DNA from: Phytopseudomonas punonensis
GTDB taxonomy: Bacteria > Pseudomonadota > Gammaproteobacteria > Pseudomonadales > Pseudomonadaceae
Assembly (NCBI RefSeq): GCF_900142655.1
Contig: NZ_FRBQ01000002.1
Location: 62,001 to 126,000 of the forward strand
Direction: 5' to 3'
Length of the DNA stretch: 64,000 nt
Notes under the pieces: generated by a model
Database searches by the model: none
Told to the model about the DNA's origin: nothing
Seen by the model: only the letters and a program-made list of their open reading frames with translations
Part shown: one piece after another, positions 38,169 through 46,948 of the stretch
Position numbering within the stretch: the stretch's first letter is position 1
Layout of the letters: the number at the start of each line of letters is the position of its first letter
Position numbers and translations under genes: made by a program

Positions 38169-39074
38169 ATGTGTGGAATCGTGGGGCTTTACCTGAAAAA
38201 ACCTGAGCTGGAGTCACAGCTCGGCAAGCTGTTCGAGCCGATGCTCGAGGCCATGACCGACCGCGGCCCGGACAGCGCCGGCTTTGCCATTTATGGAGAT
38301 GAAGTGGCCGATGGCTGGGTCAAACTGACCCTGCAGGCCACGACCGAAGGCTATGACTTCGCTGCCTTGGTTAAGGCCGTTGGGGAAAAACTCGGTACCG
38401 AGCTGGACTGGTTTCAGAACGCCAGCGCCATCGTGCTGAAGATCAAGGCTGAGGAGGCGCCGGTACGTGCAGCCCTCAACGAGCTGGCGCCGACCGTGCG
38501 CATCATGAGCGCAGGGCAGAGCATCGAAATCCTCAAGGGCATGGGCTTGCCCCGTGAAATCTCCGAGCGTTTCGGCCTGGCCTCGATGAAGGGCAGCCAC
38601 ATCATCGGCCACACCCGCATGGCCACCGAAAGTGCGGTGACCATGGAGGGCAGCCACCCGTTCTCCACGGGTGCCGATCTGTGCCTGGTGCATAACGGCT
38701 CGCTGTCCAACCACTTCCGCCTGCGTCAGGAGCTGCGCCGCGAAGGCATCAACTTCGAGACTGAAAACGACACCGAGGTCGCTGCCGGCTACCTGGCCTG
38801 GCGCCTGCAGCAGGGCGACTCGCTGAAGCAGGCCCTGGATAGCTCGCTGGAAGCGCTGGACGGCTTCTTTACCTTTGCCATCGGCACCCGCAATGGCTTT
38901 GCGGTGATTCGCGATCCGATTGCCTGCAAGCCGGCGATCCTCGCCGAGACCGATGACTACGTCGCCATGGCTTCGGAGTATCAAGCGCTGTCGAGCCTGC
39001 CGGGTATCGAGAAGGCCAAAGTCTGGGAACCCGTTCCCGCCACCATGTACATCTGGGAACGCGCGTCGGCCTAA
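38169..39074 (+). CDS. mgsA: N-methylglutamate synthase subunit A (glutamine amidotransferase)
   Basis: 301-residue class II glutamine amidotransferase. The catalytic Cys2 is at MCGIVGLY, with TRMATESAVTMEGSHPF and LVHNGSLSNHFRLR forming the glutaminase site. It is homologous to GlxB and the N-terminal part of GltB. In the N-methylglutamate pathway this subunit takes gamma-glutamylmethylamide and hands methylamine to the synthase subunit. The start has AGGAG nine bases upstream. Confidence 0.85.
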   Translation: MCGIVGLYLKKPELESQLGKLFEPMLEAMTDRGPDSAGFAIYGDEVADGWVKLTLQATTEGYDFAALVKAVGEKLGTELDWFQNASAIVLKIKAEEAPVRAALNELAPTVRIMSAGQSIEILKGMGLPREISERFGLASMKGSHIIGHTRMATESAVTMEGSHPFSTGADLCLVHNGSLSNHFRLRQELRREGINFETENDTEVAAGYLAWRLQQGDSLKQALDSSLEALDGFFTFAIGTRNGFAVIRDPIACKPAILAETDDYVAMASEYQALSSLPGIEKAKVWEPVPATMYIWERASA

Positions 39075-39085
39075 GGAGCACGCAT

Positions 39086-39769
39086 ATGAAAACCATCGAT
39101 CTATCCGTTGCAACTGTGCGTGACCTCAACCAGGCGTTGCACGACCAGGTCAACAATGTGCAGGACCGCGAGTGGGTGGTCACCCACGCCAACGGCGCGC
39201 ATAACCTGGCCGTTGGTGTTAACGAGGCGGTGTCCATCGATATCCAGGGGCATGCCGGCTACTACTGCGCGGGCATGAACCAGAAAGCCTCGATCACCGT
39301 ACACGGCAACGTCGGCGTGGGCTGCGCCGAGAACATGATGAGCGGCTATGTACGCGTCAAAGGCAGCGCCTCCCAGGCGGCCGGCGCGACCGCCCATGGC
39401 GGGCTGCTGGTCATCGAAGGTGATGCCGGCGCGCGTTGCGGCATCTCGATGAAAGGCATCGACATCGTGGTCGGTGGCAGCATCGGCCACATGAGCTGCT
39501 TTATGGGCCAGGCGGGCAGGTTGGTGGTGTGCGGTGATGCCGGCGATGCGCTTGGTGATTCACTGTACGAAACCAAGATATTCGTCAAAGGCAGCGTTGA
39601 GTCGCTGGGTTCCGACTGCATCGAAAAAGAGATGCGCGCCGAGCACATCGAAGAGCTGCAAGAGCTGCTCAATCGCGCTGGTTTCAAGGAAAACGCCGCG
39701 GACTTCAAACGTTACGGCTCGGCCCGTCAGCTATACAACTTCAAAGTCGACAACGCTTCCGCGTACTGA
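39086..39769 (+). CDS. mgsB: N-methylglutamate synthase subunit B (GltB C-terminal-like)
   Basis: 227 residues forming the right-handed beta-helix (GXGXG repeats) of the glutamate synthase alpha C-terminal domain: GHAGYYCAGMNQKASITVHG, GNVGVGCAENMMSG and GDAGARCGISMKG. It is homologous to GlxC and structural in GltB. It starts 11 nt after mgsA with AAGGAG. A REP palindrome lies between this gene and mgsC. Confidence 0.85.
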   Translation: MKTIDLSVATVRDLNQALHDQVNNVQDREWVVTHANGAHNLAVGVNEAVSIDIQGHAGYYCAGMNQKASITVHGNVGVGCAENMMSGYVRVKGSASQAAGATAHGGLLVIEGDAGARCGISMKGIDIVVGGSIGHMSCFMGQAGRLVVCGDAGDALGDSLYETKIFVKGSVESLGSDCIEKEMRAEHIEELQELLNRAGFKENAADFKRYGSARQLYNFKVDNASAY

Positions 39770-39780
39770 CCAACTTTTTC

Positions 39781-39849
39781 CTGTGGGAGCGGGCCATGCC
39801 CGCGAAAAGCGTTCGCGGGCATGGACTAGGCGTCCCCTTCAGCTCCCAC
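39781..39849. repeat. REP-like palindrome inside the mgs operon
   Basis: ctgtgggagcgggccatgcc ... agctcccacgg: the same extragenic palindrome type as at 21727 and 35811, but located inside an operon, between mgsB and mgsC. It could slow or end transcription or protect the mgsAB mRNA. Confidence 0.75.
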
Positions 39850-39875
39850 GGTGACACCTTTCGAGGAGAGTCTTC

Positions 39876-41198
39876 ATGAGTGATAAACAACCTCCAGTCC
39901 TGCGCGAGTCGGCCACCTTTGATCGCCTGGCCATCCAGGAAATCCAGCGCGCTGCCGAAACCGGCATCTACGACATTCGCGGCGGCGGCACCAAGCGCAA
40001 GCTGCCGCACTTCGACGATCTGCTGCTGCTAGGCGCCAGCGTGTCGCGTTACCCGTTAGAAGGCTACCGCGAGAAATGCGGCACCGATGTCATCCTTGGC
40101 AACCGCTTCGCCAAGAAGCCGCTGCACTTGAAAATTCCGGTAACCATCGCCGGCATGAGCTTCGGCGCGCTGTCAGCCAATGCCAAGGAAGCCCTCGGCC
40201 GTGGCGCCAGCATTGCCGGCACCAGTACCACCACCGGTGACGGCGGTATGACGCCGGAAGAGCGCGGCCAGTCGCAGCATCTGGTTTACCAGTACCTGCC
40301 GTCGCGCTACGGCATGAATCCGGATGACCTGCGCAAGGCCGATGCCATTGAGATCGTGCTGGGGCAGGGCGCCAAGCCGGGCGGCGGCGGCATGTTGCTC
40401 GGCATGAAGGTCACCGAGCGCGTCGCCGGCATGCGTACCCTGCCGATTGGCGTGGATCAGCGCAGTGCCTGTCGTCACCCTGACTGGACCGGCCCGGACG
40501 ACCTGGCAATCAAGATTGCCGAGCTGCGCGAAATCACCGACTGGGAAAAACCCATCTACGTGAAGATCGGTGCCAGCCGCCCTTACTACGATGTGAAGCT
40601 GGCGGTGAAGGCCGGCGCCGACGTGATCGTCCTCGACGGCATGCAGGGCGGCACCGCAGCGACTCAGGAAGTGTTCATTGAGCACGTCGGTATCCCGATT
40701 CTGCCGGCCATTCCGCAAGCGGTTCAGGCGCTGCAAGAGATGGGCATGCACCGCAAGGTGCAGTTAATCGTCTCCGGCGGTATCCGTAATGGTGCAGACG
40801 TGGCCAAGGCCATGGCGCTGGGCGCCGATGCGGTGGCCATCGGTACCGCTGCATTGATCGCTCTGGGCGACAACCACCCGCGTCTGGACGAAGAGCTGAA
40901 GAAGATCGGCTCGGCTGCCGGTTTCTATGACGATTGGCAGAACGGTCGCGACCCGGCCGGCATCACCACCCAAGACCCAGAGCTGTCCAAACGCCTCGAT
41001 CCGGTCGAAGGCGGCCGCCGCTTGGCAAACTACTTGCGTGTGCTGGTGCTGGAAGCCCAGACCATGGCCCGCGCTTGCGGCAAGAGCCACCTGCACAACC
41101 TCGATCCTGAGGATCTGGTGGCGCTTACCGTCGAGTCCGCCGCCATGGCACGGGTGCCGCTGGCTGGCACCAATTGGGTGCCTGGGCAGGGTTACTGA
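39876..41198 (+). CDS. mgsC: N-methylglutamate synthase subunit C (FMN-binding glutamate synthase-like)
   Basis: 440 residues with the FMN-binding barrel of glutamate synthase: IPVTIAGMSFGALSANAKEALGRG, STTTGDGGM, VLGQGAKPGGGGML, VIVLDGMQGGTAATQEVF and VSGGIRNGADVAKAMALGADAVAIGTAAL. Homologous to GlxD. It joins 2-oxoglutarate and released methylamine to N-methylglutamate. GAGGAG nine bases before ATG 39876. The REP unit between it and mgsB leaves 106 nt. Confidence 0.86.
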   Translation: MSDKQPPVLRESATFDRLAIQEIQRAAETGIYDIRGGGTKRKLPHFDDLLLLGASVSRYPLEGYREKCGTDVILGNRFAKKPLHLKIPVTIAGMSFGALSANAKEALGRGASIAGTSTTTGDGGMTPEERGQSQHLVYQYLPSRYGMNPDDLRKADAIEIVLGQGAKPGGGGMLLGMKVTERVAGMRTLPIGVDQRSACRHPDWTGPDDLAIKIAELREITDWEKPIYVKIGASRPYYDVKLAVKAGADVIVLDGMQGGTAATQEVFIEHVGIPILPAIPQAVQALQEMGMHRKVQLIVSGGIRNGADVAKAMALGADAVAIGTAALIALGDNHPRLDEELKKIGSAAGFYDDWQNGRDPAGITTQDPELSKRLDPVEGGRRLANYLRVLVLEAQTMARACGKSHLHNLDPEDLVALTVESAAMARVPLAGTNWVPGQGY

Positions 41199-41222
41199 TC
41201 ACACCTGTCACATGATCTGATC

Positions 41223-41255
41223 AGCCGGCTCTTCCGAGAGGAGAGGCCGGCTTTT
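41223..41255 (+). terminator. Terminator after mgsC
   Basis: A stem agccggctcttcc / ggagaggccggct (nearly complete pairing) followed by TTTTGTG, 24 nt past the mgsC stop. Ends the gmaS-mgsABC transcript ahead of the SMR gene. Confidence 0.75.
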
Positions 41256-41275
41256 GTGCATTTTAAGGAGTTCAA

Positions 41276-41611
41276 ATGACTGCATCCTGGGCCTGGATGA
41301 CCTTGCTTGCCGCCGGCATCTGCGAAGTGATGTATGCCTCCGCCATCCCCCGTACGCAGGGTTTCACGCGGCTGTGGCCGAGCCTTTACTGCATCTTCTT
41401 CATTGCACTGAGCATGTACCTGCTGGCTCTTGCCGCCCGTTCTCTGCCCATCGGCACCGCCTATGCGATATGGGTCGGTATAGGCGCGGTTGGTACGGCT
41501 ATCTACGGCATTGCCTATCTCAATGAGCCGGCCAGCATGGCGCGGCTGGTTTGCCTGTCGCTGATCATCGGCGGCGTAGCCGGGCTCAAGTTCTTGAGCC
41601 CTTCAGCCTGA
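41276..41611 (+). CDS. SMR family transporter, SugE/Gdx-like
   Basis: 111 residues with four membrane spans and the essential Glu17 in AAGICEVMYAS. The second half (LPIGTAYAIWVGIGAVGTAIYGIAYLNEPASMARL) is of the SugE/Gdx subgroup, which exports guanidinium, rather than EmrE. AAGGAG eight bases upstream. No guanidine riboswitch is visible before it. In this setting it could export methylated ammonium or guanidinium-like by-products; that is inference. Confidence 0.8.
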   Translation: MTASWAWMTLLAAGICEVMYASAIPRTQGFTRLWPSLYCIFFIALSMYLLALAARSLPIGTAYAIWVGIGAVGTAIYGIAYLNEPASMARLVCLSLIIGGVAGLKFLSPSA

Positions 41612-41966
41612 CCTGCCTACGCACAGGAATACGCCACCCGGCTCGGTGCCCGTGCTTGTCTGCGCGAGGGGACTCGCCCCAAGAAGGTTTGCGCATGCGC
41701 ATGCCCAGGTGCTGATGCCTCTTGGCGGCCAGCAGGACGGCCAGCAATACCGCGACGACCGCAGGCTGATGGCGATGGCGACAATGGATTCGTGGCCCTG
41801 AGGTGCTTGCCGATGCAGGGCTAAGACGTGTCTGGAAAGGGTTGGCTGCTACGCAAAGGTGGCGGGCAGCGCTATCGCTGGGCTTGAAGGCCTGCCACCT
41901 AAACCTGGTAATGAAATTGCGGCTGGCAAAGCCGGCTTTCACCGGCTCGTCCAGTTGAACAGGCAT
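41612..41966. other. Noncoding gap after the SMR gene
   Basis: About 355 nt between the convergent SMR and glnK genes. A weak stem (gagccgg / ccggctt, near 41930) on the minus strand could end the amtB-glnK transcript. No convincing gene or repeat otherwise. Confidence 0.4.
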
Positions 41967-42305
41967 TCAGAACGCGTCGTCGTCCAGCTCGCCGGTTCTG
42001 ATCCGCACGGCGCTTTCCAGATGCTGGACGAATACCTTGCCGTCACCGATCTTGCCCGTGTGGGCAGTCTTGAGAATGGCGTCGATGGCGGGCTGGCAGA
42101 GGCCGTCGGTCACCATCACGTCCAGACGAATCTTGGGTACCAGCTGAACGTCATATTCGGCGCCACGATAGATTTCCGTGTGGCCTTTCTGTCGACCGTA
42201 GCCTTTGACCTCAGTGACGGTGATACCGCGGATGCCCAGCTCGGTGAGCGCCTCGCGCACGGCGTCGAGTCGGAACGGCTTGATGATTGCGGTGATCAGT
42301 TTCAT
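41967..42305 (-). CDS. glnK: PII signal protein GlnK
   Basis: 112-residue PII protein with a complete T-loop GYGRQKGHTEIYRGAEYD; the uridylylation Tyr51 is present. The B and C loop region has DGKVFVQHLESAVRIRTGE. It inhibits Amt channels and reports 2-oxoglutarate and ATP. It follows amtB by 11 nt, the reverse of the usual glnK-amtB order. Its divergent C-terminus (ELDDDAF) and many substitutions relative to housekeeping GlnK/GlnB suggest dedicated partnership with the neighbouring channels. Confidence 0.9.
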   Translation of the reverse strand: MKLITAIIKPFRLDAVREALTELGIRGITVTEVKGYGRQKGHTEIYRGAEYDVQLVPKIRLDVMVTDGLCQPAIDAILKTAHTGKIGDGKVFVQHLESAVRIRTGELDDDAF

Positions 42306-42316
42306 CAGGGTTGCCC

Positions 42317-43636
42317 TCAGTTCGAATACTTGTAGCCAACTTCGCCATGGGAGGAGAGATCGAGGCCGTCGACCTCGGTCTCTTCATCCACCCGCAGCCC
42401 GCCGCACAGCATGCCGGCGACCTTGTAGGCGATCAGGCTGGTGATGGCCGAAAAGAGGATGCTGAACAGGATGGCGCCGCCATTGACCAGCAACTGGCTG
42501 AACAGGTCGCGACCCTCGGCGAAGCCCTGGCCACCGATGGCCGTCATGGCGAACACGGGGGTCAGCAGGCCGCCGAGGATGCCGGCCACGCCATGCACGC
42601 CGAACACATCGAAGGCGTCGTCCAGGCCAATCATCGGTTTGAGCTTTTCCACCGACCAGACGCATACCGGGCCGGCGATGAAACCGAGCAGAATGGCGCC
42701 CATCGGGCCGACGAAGCCGCAGGCCGGAGTGATGGCCACCAGGCCAGCAATGGCACCCGACAGTGCACCGAACATGCTCGGCCGGCCACGGTGTTGCCAT
42801 TCGACGACCATCCAGCCCAATGCGCCGGCGCAGCTGGCGAGCATGGTGTTGACCATCACCAGCATGGCGTAGCCGTTGGCCGCCAGTGCACAGCCGCCGC
42901 AGAAACCCAGCCAACCTACCCACAACAGCGAGCCACCGGTCAGGGTCATGGTCATGTTGTGTGGTGCCAGGGACGGCGTGCCGAAACCACGGCGCCGACC
43001 CAGCAGCCAGGCACCTACCAGCGCGGCGATACCGACGTTCAGGTGCACCACGTTGCCGCCCGCGAAGTCCTGCACGCCCAGGTCGAACACCCAGCCACCG
43101 CCCCAGGCCATATGGGCCATGGGGATGTAGTTGATAGTCAGCCACACGGCCATGAACACCATCACCGCTGAGAACTTCATGCGCTCGGCGAACCCGCCGA
43201 CGATAATCGCCGGTGTGATGGCGGCGAACAGCAACATGAACAGGAAGTACAGATACTCCGGAATGGTGCCGACTACCGAGTCCTTGGTGATGCCCACCAT
43301 GAACAGCTTGTCCAGGCCGCCGATCACAGCCTGCAGCGAGCCGCCGTTGCTGAAGGTCAGGCTGTAGCCATAGATGGCGAACAGCACCGACATCAGCGAC
43401 GCGGTGCAGAACACCTGCATGAGGATCGACAGCACGTTCTTGGTTCGCGCCATGCCGCCGTAGAACAGCGCGAGACCCGGCAGGGTCATCAACAGCACGA
43501 CCAGCGAGCAGAGCGCCACGAACGCCGTGTCGCCACTGTCGATCGTCGGTATCGCCTCGTCAGCGAGGGCGACGGTACTGCCTAGAACCAGGGGAAGAAC
43601 CCACATACTGCGGCCTATCTGTACAAACCGAACCAT
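42317..43636 (-). CDS. amtB: Ammonium/methylammonium channel AmtB
   Basis: 439-residue Amt channel with a signal-like first helix (MWVLPLVLGSTVALADEA) and eleven further spans. Twin histidines of the pore are visible (NVVHLNVGIAA and FGVHGVAGILGG). I use ATG 43636 with GGAGG upstream; a longer reading from 43750 is not supported. It is transcribed from a sigma-54 promoter at about 43770-43785 and is followed by glnK. Within the methylamine island a role in methylammonium uptake is likely alongside ammonium. Confidence 0.9.
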   Translation of the reverse strand: MVRFVQIGRSMWVLPLVLGSTVALADEAIPTIDSGDTAFVALCSLVVLLMTLPGLALFYGGMARTKNVLSILMQVFCTASLMSVLFAIYGYSLTFSNGGSLQAVIGGLDKLFMVGITKDSVVGTIPEYLYFLFMLLFAAITPAIIVGGFAERMKFSAVMVFMAVWLTINYIPMAHMAWGGGWVFDLGVQDFAGGNVVHLNVGIAALVGAWLLGRRRGFGTPSLAPHNMTMTLTGGSLLWVGWLGFCGGCALAANGYAMLVMVNTMLASCAGALGWMVVEWQHRGRPSMFGALSGAIAGLVAITPACGFVGPMGAILLGFIAGPVCVWSVEKLKPMIGLDDAFDVFGVHGVAGILGGLLTPVFAMTAIGGQGFAEGRDLFSQLLVNGGAILFSILFSAITSLIAYKVAGMLCGGLRVDEETEVDGLDLSSHGEVGYKYSN

Positions 43637-43769
43637 TGCCTGTTGCCTCCAGCCGACGGGGAAAAGAGTCCGGCTGCCGTCGGCGGCTAACCGGATTTTC
43701 TGCCTCAGGAAACGCCAGCCGCGTAGCTGATATTTATTCCTGTAAGGCAATTAACTTCCCTTCTGGTAA

Positions 43770-43785
43770 AGCAATACGCCTGCCA
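43770..43785 (-). promoter_or_regulatory. Sigma-54 promoter of amtB-glnK
   Basis: On the minus strand, TGGCAGGCGTATTGCT has GG and GC 10 nt apart and matches TGGCAC-N5-TTGCT save one base. It lies about 134 nt before ATG 43636. Confidence 0.78.
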
Positions 43786-44037
43786 GAATTACCGTCTGTC
43801 GGGCATGTTTAGCTAACCTATTGAGTTGATAACAATTTGTTACATGGCGTCAGGGCACGCTCAGTGGGCCGCCATGGACTCTTGCTTCGCCTTGGTGCGC
43901 CGGGAGCAAGTGCACGGCCGTTTTGTTGCAAGCAGCGGGCTTGCCGGGGCGATGAATAGGCACGAATGTGGTTGTGTCTCGCCCATTAGTTGCTTGATAG
44001 GGAGGCGCGCAAGGCGAGTGTGGCTAGGAGGGAGGGG

Positions 44038-44061
44038 GACCGGCGGCGGGCGCCGCCGGTC
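44038..44061 (-). terminator. Hairpin after the small amt-linked gene
   Basis: Perfect 10-bp stem gaccggcggc / gccgccggtc with a 4-nt loop, 8 nt past the stop codon of the 59-codon gene. No T-run follows, so it may be a processing or pause hairpin rather than a strict terminator. Confidence 0.55.
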
Positions 44062-44069
44062 GGAGGCGG

Positions 44070-44249
44070 TTACTTCAGCTTGTTGAGCTCGTCGTCAGGC
44101 AGCGCATAGCTGTGCTTTTCGTGAACGATGGTCGCGATCAGAGCATAGAGGCTGACGGCAGCCACCAGAAAGCTGATGAAGATCAGGATGGCGGGCTTGT
44201 CGGCGTAGGTGAATACGGCGCTGGCACCTTCGTAGGTGGTGATGCTCAT
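44070..44249 (-). CDS. 59-residue single-span membrane protein linked to amt
   Basis: Short protein with a polar N-terminus (MSITTYEGASAVFTYADKP), one hydrophobic helix (about 20-43) and a charged cytoplasmic tail (HEKHSYALPDDELNKLK). AAGGAG lies 8 nt before ATG 44249. It follows the second amt gene by 62 nt, with an 8-bp hairpin (ccggccgc / gcggccgg, 44284-44303) between. I know no function; co-location with an Amt channel suggests an accessory subunit. No domain is recognised. Confidence 0.75.
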   Translation of the reverse strand: MSITTYEGASAVFTYADKPAILIFISFLVAAVSLYALIATIVHEKHSYALPDDELNKLK

Positions 44250-44311
44250 GGCACTACTCCTTGGGATGAGTCCTTGAGATGAGCCGGCCGCCATCGCGGC
44301 CGGTCGGGGGG

Positions 44312-45682
44312 TCATTTGGCTGTAGCTGAGCCAAGGGTCGAGGGTTCGGTACTGCCGCCAACGGTGCTGCTCGGCCCGTACATGCTGTTCCACTCCGGGT
44401 AGGCCTGGGCCGGTACTTCGGTCAGATCCAGGCCGCGCTCTTCGGCATGCGCCGGTACGCGCAACATGCCGGCCTTCTTGAGGGCGTAGGAGATGCCATA
44501 GCCGGGGATAAAGCCCAGCGCGGCCATCACCAGAGCGCCGCCAACCTGGCCGAGGAAGCTGATGTCGGCCATGCCGTTCATGTTCGGATAGCCCGCGAGG
44601 AAAATGCCGCTGATCACTAGGCCGGCGAACCCGCCAAAGCCATGCACCGCGAAGGCGCCGACGGCGTCGTCCAGCTTGAATTTGAGCAGCAGGTTGTTAA
44701 CCAGCGGCGCCGTAGCCGCCACGCCCATACCGATCAGGTAGGCCAGCCCGGGGTGGTAGAGATCCAGGCCAGGTGCGACCGAGATGATGCCGACCAGACC
44801 GCCGGACATCATCCAGTAGGGCTCGCGGGTAGTCAGGTAAGCGCCGATCAGGCCGCCAGCGAAGCCCATCAGGGTGTTGTAGGAAAAGGCCGAGAGGTTG
44901 GTCGGTTGGCCGTAGATGTTGGTCCACTGGGCGCCGGAGTTGTAGATGATGCAGCCGCCGAGGAAGCCGAAGAAGCCAACGATGATCAGCATCAGGCCGA
45001 CCACGCACATCGGCATGCTGTGGCCGACGATGGCATTGGCGCTACCGTCCGGGTTGAAGCGGCCGATGCGTGCACCGAGGTTGATCAGCACGCCAAGGGC
45101 GAAGAAACCGGCAACCATGTGTACTACACCCGCTGCGCCGACGTCATGGTAGCCCCACAGTACGGTCAGCCAGCCTTCCGGGTGCCAGCCCCACGCGGCG
45201 GCGAGCAGCCAGAGGAAACCGCCGAGCACGATGGTCATGATGATGAATGCACTCATCCGCGCCCGCTCGATGATCGCTCCCGAGAGGATCGAGCCGGTGG
45301 TGGCGGCGAATAACGCGAAGGCGCCCCAGAAGATGCCGGTGGCGTTGTCCTGAATGTTCGGCCCCATGGACTGGCTCCACGGCATGCCGGCCATCAGGGC
45401 GTCCATGCGCGGCACCAGGCCATCGGGGAAGGCGTTGTACACGGCCCAGCCGAGCAGGAACACGCTGGGTACGATAAAGCCGAACGCGAGGATGTTCTTC
45501 ACGCCTGCCGCCAGGGCGTTCTTCAGGCGCGAGGCGCCAATTTCGTAAGATAGAAAACCTGCGTGGATGCAGATCATCAGCGCGGTACACCACCAATAGA
45601 ATATTTCCATGTTCAGGGTATTGGTCATTTCGATCAGCGCCTGCAGCTCTTCGAGCGTAGGCGGCGTCTTCTGTTCTTCCAT
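44312..45682 (-). CDS. Second ammonium/methylammonium transporter (Amt family)
   Basis: 456-residue Amt/Rh-type channel without a signal peptide, opening MEEQKTPPTLEELQALIEMTN. Markers are IFWGAFALFAATTGSILSGA, the twin-His stretches GVVHMVAGFFAL and FAVHGFGGFAGLV, and a 45-residue cytoplasmic tail. It is more divergent from AmtB than the neighbouring copy. A sigma-54 promoter lies about 99 nt upstream. Carrying methylammonium is a fair inference from context. Confidence 0.88.
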   Translation of the reverse strand: MEEQKTPPTLEELQALIEMTNTLNMEIFYWWCTALMICIHAGFLSYEIGASRLKNALAAGVKNILAFGFIVPSVFLLGWAVYNAFPDGLVPRMDALMAGMPWSQSMGPNIQDNATGIFWGAFALFAATTGSILSGAIIERARMSAFIIMTIVLGGFLWLLAAAWGWHPEGWLTVLWGYHDVGAAGVVHMVAGFFALGVLINLGARIGRFNPDGSANAIVGHSMPMCVVGLMLIIVGFFGFLGGCIIYNSGAQWTNIYGQPTNLSAFSYNTLMGFAGGLIGAYLTTREPYWMMSGGLVGIISVAPGLDLYHPGLAYLIGMGVAATAPLVNNLLLKFKLDDAVGAFAVHGFGGFAGLVISGIFLAGYPNMNGMADISFLGQVGGALVMAALGFIPGYGISYALKKAGMLRVPAHAEERGLDLTEVPAQAYPEWNSMYGPSSTVGGSTEPSTLGSATAK

Positions 45683-45780
45683 TACTGAATCCTCGAAAGC
45701 GGTTTATTGGAATAAAGGGTGCGCAGGCAGGTCGAGTCGAAAGTATTTTATTGCGGATAAACAAATGTTCTTATTGGGAA

Positions 45781-45796
45781 AGCAATGAGTGTGCCA
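45781..45796 (-). promoter_or_regulatory. Sigma-54 promoter of the second amt gene
   Basis: On the minus strand, TGGCACACTCATTGCT is an almost perfect -24/-12 element (TGGCAC, TTGC, 10-nt spacing GG-GC). It lies about 99 nt before ATG 45682 and downstream of the chemoreceptor gene. Confidence 0.85.
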
Positions 45797-45866
45797 GGGC
45801 TAAAGGTCTCCAGCCCTTGCAGTCTGTGGCGTTGGCGGGGTTGCAGTGCCCTTTTTTTGCTCACGT

Positions 45867-46886
45867 TCAGTGGCTCTCGCCTGAAGATGGTTCGCCCGAA
45901 CGTTCTTTCTGCAACATGCCCTGAATCTGCTGTACCGACTCTTGGGTGCGCCGCGCCAGATTGCGCACTTCGTCGGCGACCACGGCGAAGCCGCGGCCCT
46001 GATCGCCTGCCCGTGCCGCTTCGATGGCAGCGTTGAGGGCCAGCAGGTTGGTCTGCTCGGCAATGCTGCGAATCCCCCCGGCGACCTGAGCGATCTGCGT
46101 GTAGGTGGACTGAATGTTGGCCTGCTCGCGCTTGCGCAGGGCGGCGGCGGTCTTCTCGTCGCTGATCTCACGTACCGCGCCGGTGACATACAGCAGCTGG
46201 CCCTGAGCGTTACGCAGGCAGCGGCCGCGTTCGCGAAACCACACCTCGCCACGGGTCTTGTGGCGCATGCGGTATTCGACGGCGTAGAAGCCATCACCGC
46301 CGGTGTCGACCATCGAGGCATTGAAGGTTTGCATGACCTGTTTCAGGTCATCGCTGTTGACCACCTTGAAGTAGCTGTCCCAGCCATCGGGAAATTCCCC
46401 GGCGCTGTAGCCGATCAGCTCGCGGAATTGCTCGGACCAGCGAATCAGGTTCTGCGGATGGTCGGGGTCGCCGCCCACCACGTTCATCGCCCAGCTACCT
46501 TCGGTGAGGGTGCGCTTGGTCAGTTCCCAAACCTGGCGCTCTTCGTCCCAATGGGTGCGCTCGGCCTCCAGCTCGTGCAGGCGCCGATGGCTGTCGTCAC
46601 GGGCATGGATGAGTTCGCCGATCTGTGCCCGAGCCTCGGCGAGGTCTCCCTTGAGTGCGGCGTATTCTTCTGCACTGCAGGGCGGCGGCACCTGGCATTC
46701 GGCCTGCTGGCGGATGCGCTGCAATTCGTCCCAGTCGCTTTGAAGTCGTTGCAGGCTGCTGAACAGCTGGGCATCACGCTGCAGATTAGGTTTTGCGGTG
46801 GCCGTACTGTGTTTGCCATCAAGCAGGTGGTTGAGCCACTGGCTGAGATCATCGGCCAGGTTTCGGGACGTATTGCTGAACCACAT
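45867..46886 (-). CDS. Soluble PAS-containing chemoreceptor
   Basis: 339 residues, no membrane span. Order: about 60 residues of unknown fold, a coiled coil at 70-115 ([19 protein letters not shown]), a PAS_3 domain at 125-243 ([32 protein letters not shown]), then a short MCP signalling domain with the CheA/CheW-binding tip [20 protein letters not shown] at 275-294. Typical methylation helices are missing, so adaptation would have to come from elsewhere. GGAGG seven bases before ATG 46886. It closes the dmm-tmm-tdm run and is presumably an energy-taxis or redox receptor tuned to methylated amine metabolism. Confidence 0.85.
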   Translation of the reverse strand: MWFSNTSRNLADDLSQWLNHLLDGKHSTATAKPNLQRDAQLFSSLQRLQSDWDELQRIRQQAECQVPPPCSAEEYAALKGDLAEARAQIGELIHARDDSHRRLHELEAERTHWDEERQVWELTKRTLTEGSWAMNVVGGDPDHPQNLIRWSEQFRELIGYSAGEFPDGWDSYFKVVNSDDLKQVMQTFNASMVDTGGDGFYAVEYRMRHKTRGEVWFRERGRCLRNAQGQLLYVTGAVREISDEKTAAALRKREQANIQSTYTQIAQVAGGIRSIAEQTNLLALNAAIEAARAGDQGRGFAVVADEVRNLARRTQESVQQIQGMLQKERSGEPSSGESH

Positions 46887-46948
46887 GGGCCACCTCCGTG
46901 AGATCGAATGGCCATCACCAAGCAATTCTCCTTCCACAACTGCTTCGC

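Larger units (their letters stand above)
43637..44069. other. Upstream control region of amtB
   Basis: A 433-nt gap without a gene. It contains the sigma-54 element at 43770-43785, AT-rich sequence around 43800-43850, and a GC-rich hairpin at 44038-44061 next to the following small gene. Confidence 0.6.

Noticed and set aside
41199..41275. Guanidine riboswitch before the SMR gene
   Set aside because: The only structure is the mgsC terminator; no paired hairpins with ACGR-type loops are present.
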